Source: Pseudopyrenochaeta lycopersici (Eukaryota; Ascomycota; Dothideomycetes; Pleosporales; Pseudopyrenochaetaceae). From it: 13,122 nucleotides of DNA. Of this stretch, positions 8,267-13,122 are shown piece after piece. The stretch is from positions 1 through 13,122 of the forward strand of contig NHZP01000161.1 of NCBI GenBank assembly GCA_003313425.1, read 5' to 3'. Under the pieces are notes generated by a model that worked only from the letters and a program-made list of their open reading frames with translations, had not been told where the DNA came from and did no database searches. Each line of letters opens with the position of its first letter. Positions within the stretch are counted from its first letter, which is position 1. A program made the position numbers and the translations under genes.

Positions 8267-10489
8267 TCTGACAGCTGGTATCGACGTTCAAAAGGCTGTG
8301 AATGGTGTTCGATGCACACAAGTGGACAAGGAAGAGACTTCATATAAATGCCTACAACAGGCGAAGGAAGCCGTTAGAGGCCAAGTGATTATATTCGCCC
8401 TTATATGAAGACAACAACGAATCATCTTCAGTCTTGGATAGCGAGGAGTAGTCCTTGTCATCACCTCATCTGGCGCATTTCCTTCTCCAGTGGTGTTAAT
8501 TGGAGCTATGGCAGGGCTCAATGCCAGTCGTTTAGAATACTGAAGATCATGCTCGCTGACCACTCTGGAGGAAAGACTTGGACGAACATTTTGCAGAGCT
8601 TATCGCACATTTGGCGCAGGAAAGTTTGCTGATGAGTAGCCTCATCAACAGCAAAATCCGCGGGTGTGCAGCGGCTGGTGACCTAGTGATGTAGAGCCAA
8701 TGTCAGCATGAACCAAGTCATTGGGTTCCGGGCGGGCAGTTAGTCCTGATTGGGCTTCGATCGCGCTTAGCCCATCTGCAGAAAGATAACGTTAAGCGAA
8801 CGAGCTCAGTGAAACTTTTGCGGCAATCTGCTCATCGCGCTCATTTCCATGGATGAGACTACGAATTGTTTTCTACAGATTGCTAACGCTGGGTAATTTT
8901 GGGTGTAATTTGTAAGCCAGTATTGGTCACATGATTCGAGAATTAGTAATCTCTCATGAACATATAGCTGCAGGCCACCCTCCATCTAAAACAGACAATC
9001 AATATAACATGCACTTCTATGAAGAATTTCTCTGTGCACCCTTTAAGGCTTACATAATTCATCCCCGAAGCCTCGTAAAGTTCTCGCTCGATCGTTTGAA
9101 GAACGAAAGCGCCTATCATGGGAAAGCACTACAGATCTGACACGAGGCATGGTGCTTTAGGGTTTCTTCAAGCTCTATGGTCAGTTTCCCGCACGTGTTA
9201 GTGGGTTGAACCTAGTCGCGAAGCCAAAGGAAACGGCAAAGGTGTCTATTTCTTCCAGGACATGGATGGGCTGGGCAAGCCGTCAACTACGTCTGTCCAT
9301 GGCACAGGCCTGGGCGCAAGGTAACGAAGCGTATACAGCACCAAAAATGCGCATGATCTTCGAGTTCTGGCGCGTATATCATAGCTGCTGGACGAGGTTG
9401 TTCTCTGAGGACTGCAAAGGACCTTAGGAGCGCCAATCACGATGCGCGCGTGATGAAAACGATTCGCTTATCCGATGTCGTAACAGTTGACCTGTGCCAT
9501 ACTAGTGCTCATGTGCTGACCGAGTATTGGATTGGCATGACCTGGTAGAGAGCTCAAAAGTGATTGCATGATCGAATGTCTGTAAGCAGGAAGCGGTAGT
9601 ACTGTATGATTTCTGTATGCTGTGTAAATGTAATGAGAGGTGGGGTGGTGCAATTCTAATGCAGCACAGCATAATGTAAGCTATACAGCAGTATTCTGCT
9701 TGCATCGTGCTTACGTGCTGAACTATCATATCAACTTTGCGACCACGTCTAGTAATCTAGCCATGGACGAGGATACGATGTTTGCTTATCCGAGGTAACC
9801 GTCAGGCATGGCAGATCGCGATATCATCAGGCGGTTGTTGTATAACGTATGCTGATACTCCAGCGTCATACTTCAGCGTATTACTCTGGACGCCGATTCT
9901 TTTAGCGTCGCTATCGAAACAATTGACAGTCTAAGTGACAGGCAGGAGATCCGCTGACCCAGGTGCGTAGGATGCGTACCTAAGCCGGTAACCGGCCGCG
10001 TAGCGGTGTTACGCTGTATGTGTGAGCCAACATTCCAGATTCTGCCATGATTGTAGTTGTTTTGACGCCAACAGTTCCATGAACAAGACATTAGCCTTGT
10101 AGCTGGATGCTTTCACGCCGCAACTGCTGCAAAGTTAGCGTCAGAAGCACGGCGAGCTGATGTGTCCAGTCTGAGAAAGCTCTATGCTCGACGCAGTGCC
10201 AATAGTAAGCCGGTAAAGCATTTAGTTGAGCAGTGGTTCACCCCGCACAGTAGTGGCTCAACAGAGTTTCGACGTGCTCAACCGGCGCAGGCGAACAGAC
10301 GACGTGAATAGTGAGATGATCATCACAAGGGAGTAGTTATGCGCCATATCGCAACACCCATCTTTCTGCTTTACTGCTCCTTACCTGCCTTTAGAACGGC
10401 TCTGCCCGACACAGAACGTCGAACAGTTCGGTATTGAATCCAAGGGATAGATCGCTACTTCTTCAGGCATCACGAACATCCCCGGCACA
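8267..10489. other. 2.2-kb stretch without a recognised gene
   Basis: The first ~150 nt are upstream of the HMG-CoA reductase gene. On the minus strand TATAAGG occurs about 130 nt before its ATG, a possible TATA element or part of a missed first exon. Beyond that, all frames are short (under about 95 codons), many lack an ATG, and none shows family-like segments. GC-rich self-complementary patches (for example CCGGTAACCGG near 9983-9993) are present but short. I see no transposase fragments, tandem repeats or tRNA. Confidence 0.45.
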
Positions 10490-11655
10490 ATGACTACTTG
10501 GTGGGTTTCGACGCTGGCTTTGGCGGCAAGCGCTCTCCTAGCTCTCAGCTCCGCGCAAACCACGACGAACGAGGTAGCTAGTGTAACATCGTCGACCCCA
10601 GTTACCTCTCAAAGCGCAAGCACAGCATCGCCCGTGATCGGGGCAAGCAGCACGGCGACCGGTGTGAGCGAGCCTCGCGTGCATCTTGTCAAAGCAGGAG
10701 CGGGCGGCTTCCAATTCGAGCCTGCGGAATTGACCAACGTCTCTGTCGGCGACATTATTACATTTGAGTTCTATCCTCCGGACCACTCAGTCGCCCGAGC
10801 GGAGTATGGAAGCGCATGCGTGCCTTATGAATACACTGGAAAGGATAAGACGGGATTCTGGTCAGAGACTCAATGGGTTGAGACTACAAGCGATGTGTGT
10901 GACTGCATCCCTTCATTCCTTCATAGTGTTGAGACATGCCGGCTGATCGTGCTAGATCACTCACTGGAATCTGACCATCAACAGCACAGAGCCTATCTTC
11001 TACTATTGTGCCGCTCCAAATTCGTGCATGGGAAAGCAGATGGTCGGCGCTATCAATCCTAGCAGCACCCAGACCCTCGATGCGCAGATCCTTGCAGCAG
11101 CAAGGGCAGACTTCCAGGTAGCACCCGGCGAACCCGTTCCCAAAGAAGCTTCCTCGACACTCGTGGCCGCACCTACTGCTAGCTCGCAAGAAACCTCGAC
11201 GGCGAGCAACCATCACTCTCCAAAGCTCTCCAGTGCCGCAATTGTCGGGATTGTTTTTGGTGGAATTGCTTTTATTGCGCTTTGCGCCGCAGCTCTCTTT
11301 CATGTGGCACGCAGGACCAGGATCGGGCATAGAGCGGCACTCCTGACGCCACCATCCAACCCAGCCGGCGCACACCTCATCAGTCCTGGTGTCTGTGAGA
11401 TTCCACTCCGTTCTCGCCGTCGTCTACCATCATATCGCCATATGTCTACCCGTATCAAGAGTATATTCATCAGATTCCTCACAACGAACAGCCACAGTAA
11501 GTCTCACTATCTAAGGAGTCATATCTGGAACACATGCTGATGCACAGGCAGGGTACAAACACAAGTAGTTTTCACCGCTAGTTCCGACAATAAGTCCACT
11601 TGCGGAACTTGAAGACAAGCGTGGTAGCTTTTCACTAAGACCGGAAACTGATTGA
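10490..11655 (+). CDS. Serine-rich cupredoxin-like surface protein, membrane-anchored; tail disrupted
   Basis: Exon 1 (10490-10894, 135 codons) encodes a signal peptide (about 1-22, ending LSSA before Q), an S/T-rich spacer, then a cupredoxin fold: VHLVKAGAGGFQFEP, VGDIITFEFYPPDHSV, CVPYEYTG, TGFWSE. After a 61-nt intron, exon 2 (from 10956, phase 0) continues LTINSTEPIFYYC, then the MVGAINP signature, a second S/T-rich spacer and a membrane segment (about residues 229-252, AIVGIVFGGIAFIALCAAALF) followed by basic residues. Of the type 1 copper ligands, His99 and Cys153 are present, but the His expected after the Cys is replaced (Ser158/Cys159), as in many fungal relatives, so copper binding is doubtful. 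After about 11385 the likely tail is split over frames: one carries SPYVYPYQEYIHQIP, and beyond a second intron another carries PLAELEDKRGSFSLRPETD ending with TGA at 11653-11655. Without splicing, the exon-2 frame ends at 11540. The extracellular part is confident; the tail may be frameshifted by mutation or by sequence error. Confidence 0.75.
10895..10955 (+). other. Intron 1 of the cupredoxin-like gene, 61 nt
   Basis: It starts GTGTGT and ends GTGCTAG, with GCTGATC as branch point 10-15 nt before the end. Removing it joins residue 135 (TTSD) to ITHWNLTIN in phase 0 and restores the cupredoxin strand order; without it the reading frame misses the conserved YYC and MVGAINP motifs. Confidence 0.85.
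11497..11547 (+). other. Probable intron 2 of the cupredoxin-like gene, 51 nt
   Basis: A consensus GTAAGT donor, a GCTGATG branch point and a GCACAG acceptor make a well-formed short fungal intron. It lies in the cytoplasmic-tail coding region. None of the three readings across it gives a fully intact tail, so the splice site is convincing but the frame is not. Confidence 0.6.
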
Positions 11656-13122
11656 GTGCCTTTTGCCTCATATTCCGTATGGCGACAAAGATCATGGGAG
11701 CATGAAACCCAGCGGTACCAGGCATTGAATAGATAACGCTTTGGAGACCTAATACATTCTTTGCAGCATGTATATGCCCGCCAGGTTAGCAGCAAGATTG
11801 ATGGCCCTCCTGTTCCCAGCATTATCACGAAGTGTAGGTGCAATTCATCTGTCGACTCCATGGCACTAATATGAACATGACTGGCCTAGCGATAATTATC
11901 ATTTCTGCAAAGTGAGAAGTCGTGAAACCGTTGGCGAATTGGGCGTCGAACTGGGATTTTTCTCGGGATTCAAGCTGAGCTAGCAGTATCTACGGACTAT
12001 GGACTTCAAAGCGAAGGCCTATACGTGGTGAGAGCTTACTTGGCTGCATTATGCCTGATAGTCTCTCCGCGTGCTACGATGCCCTACTGTATGCCTGTCT
12101 TGGGACTGTATCTGAACATATAGCTCATTCGTGTTTCGATGGATACTGAAAACTGACGTGTCAGCGTCTTTCTCGTTATTCGTCGGTATTTAAGAAGCGC
12201 TAGTACCATAGTTGTCGCCCAGTTTGTCAAGGATGTCAATTAGCTGCAAGCTTAGCAACAATCTCCGCAAATAAGACTACTAAGCTACCGGGCTCTTAAC
12301 CATCACCGTAGACAGGAAGGACAAGGGTAAATACTATTGTCAGCTTCAAGGACTATTTGGCTTGACCTTTGATGAATTTTTGATGATGGCCCGTGATGGA
12401 TTGATTGTGTGTTGTCTCGCCTCCTTTCTATGGCTGCGGTGCTTCCGGAGGTTCCGAAGATCGTAGTATCGATCCTTTTTATCCTGTGCGGTACTTCTGA
12501 GTTTATCTTTTATATCTAACAGGCCTTACAGCACTTGTGTAATCTGACAACTATATTGCTACAGATGGCGTACTACGGGCTGAACAAGGTCGTAAGTTAG
12601 TTGCCTGTAGCTAATATAGCTGTCCAAGCGGGTAATAACAGTGAGGCTGCTCGCTCATGCCTGCGAGCACCTCCGACGTGTGGTAAGTGTTACATACCCG
12701 GACATAATAGAACTCAATGTAGACAGCAATAAAGCAGCTTATCATAAAATGTTATATCGACCCACTGTGCGGTCGCTGAGTAATTGTCGTTTAGCTGCAT
12801 TCGCTTTAGTGGGTGTGGCCGATGTGGTAATTGAACACGTTAAGGATAGCATAACTGACTAACGCAGAATACGCCAGCGTAAGCAGTCCTGTCAACACCT
12901 TCGCGAGCCGAGCCTATGACCGTCAGTCTAAGCTTCTCGTACAGTGCACTATTAGAGGTTCAGGCGGCGTACGGTTCCCACTAAAGAAAATTGCTGTTAG
13001 TGGCTTTTATTTATGCTTCGAAGGATCCAAAACGAAATAATGCGTTAAAATTATAGCGGTTGATCAATTGAAGCCGACATGGTCTTCGAGATACGCTCCA
13101 GAATCTCGAATCTTCTTAGACT
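11656..13122. other. Gene-poor right end, nothing recognised
   Basis: No frame here looks like a known protein. The longest minus-strand frame (11861-11511) mostly overlaps the tail region of the cupredoxin-like gene. A plus-strand frame at 12641-12862 lacks an ATG start. A short hairpin (TGCTCGC...GCGAGCA, about 12647-12668) and TGATG-rich sequence near 12369-12405 are the only local structures noted. Confidence 0.4.

Noticed and set aside
10884..11375. 163-codon minus-strand ORF over the cupredoxin-like gene
   Set aside because: The plus strand here holds the YYC/MVGAINP motifs and the membrane span; the antisense frame is incidental.
12641..12862. 73-codon plus-strand ORF near the right end
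   Set aside because: It has no ATG start, contains a GTAAGT that would split it, and has no recognisable motif.
12895..12990. Sequence slightly reminiscent of the 3' part of large-subunit rRNA on the minus strand
   Set aside because: Only a few short words resemble it and flanking blocks do not follow; this is treated as coincidence.

Overview
The window looks like nuclear DNA of a filamentous ascomycete (Pezizomycotina), probably a dothideomycete. The grounds are short introns of 47-61 nt with GTRNGT-type donors and CTRAY branch points, a fungal serine-rich cupredoxin-like surface protein, a 2EXR/F-box-like protein of the kind that is abundant in Dothideomycetes, and a class I HMG-CoA reductase domain. 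No rRNA, tRNA, CRISPR or bacterial operon structure is visible. The order assignment comes from remembered family resemblance, not from a search.

Layout. At 337-1302 (-) lies a multi-exon gene for a coiled-coil, low-complexity protein. It has believable introns but one in-frame TAA and a probable frameshift, so it is called a pseudogene. At 1605-2072 (+) is a small very acidic ORF. At 2456-3476 (-) is a decayed gene with the N-terminal OB fold of the telomere single-strand binding Pot1/Cdc13 family, with at least two frame changes. At 3806-4094 (-) is a doubtful two-exon small ORF. At 4623-5447 (-) is an intact 2EXR/F-box-like protein. At 5860-6095 a 236-bp AT-rich block is bounded by exact 21-bp inverted repeats, which looks like a MITE or transposon relic. 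At 7094-8266 (-) is a stand-alone HMG-CoA reductase catalytic domain with all four catalytic residues. At 10490-11655 (+) is a secreted, membrane-anchored cupredoxin-like protein whose extracellular part is well formed but whose cytoplasmic tail changes frame. The rest is noncoding as far as I can see, including long tracts at 8267-10489 and 11656-13122.

The genes do not form an evident pathway or cluster. No polyketide synthase, terpene cyclase, P450 or transporter accompanies the HMG-CoA reductase. The unifying theme is decay: three of the recognisable loci (337-1302, 2456-3476, the 3' end of 10490-11655) keep family-like protein segments and splice signals but are broken by small frame changes or stops, in a gene-poor region with a possible transposon scar. 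That is what a relaxed, accessory or near-subtelomeric region would look like, but indel errors in an assembly would look similar. The two longest ORFs (HMG-CoA reductase and 2EXR) are open throughout. I did not find a convincing new multi-gene system.
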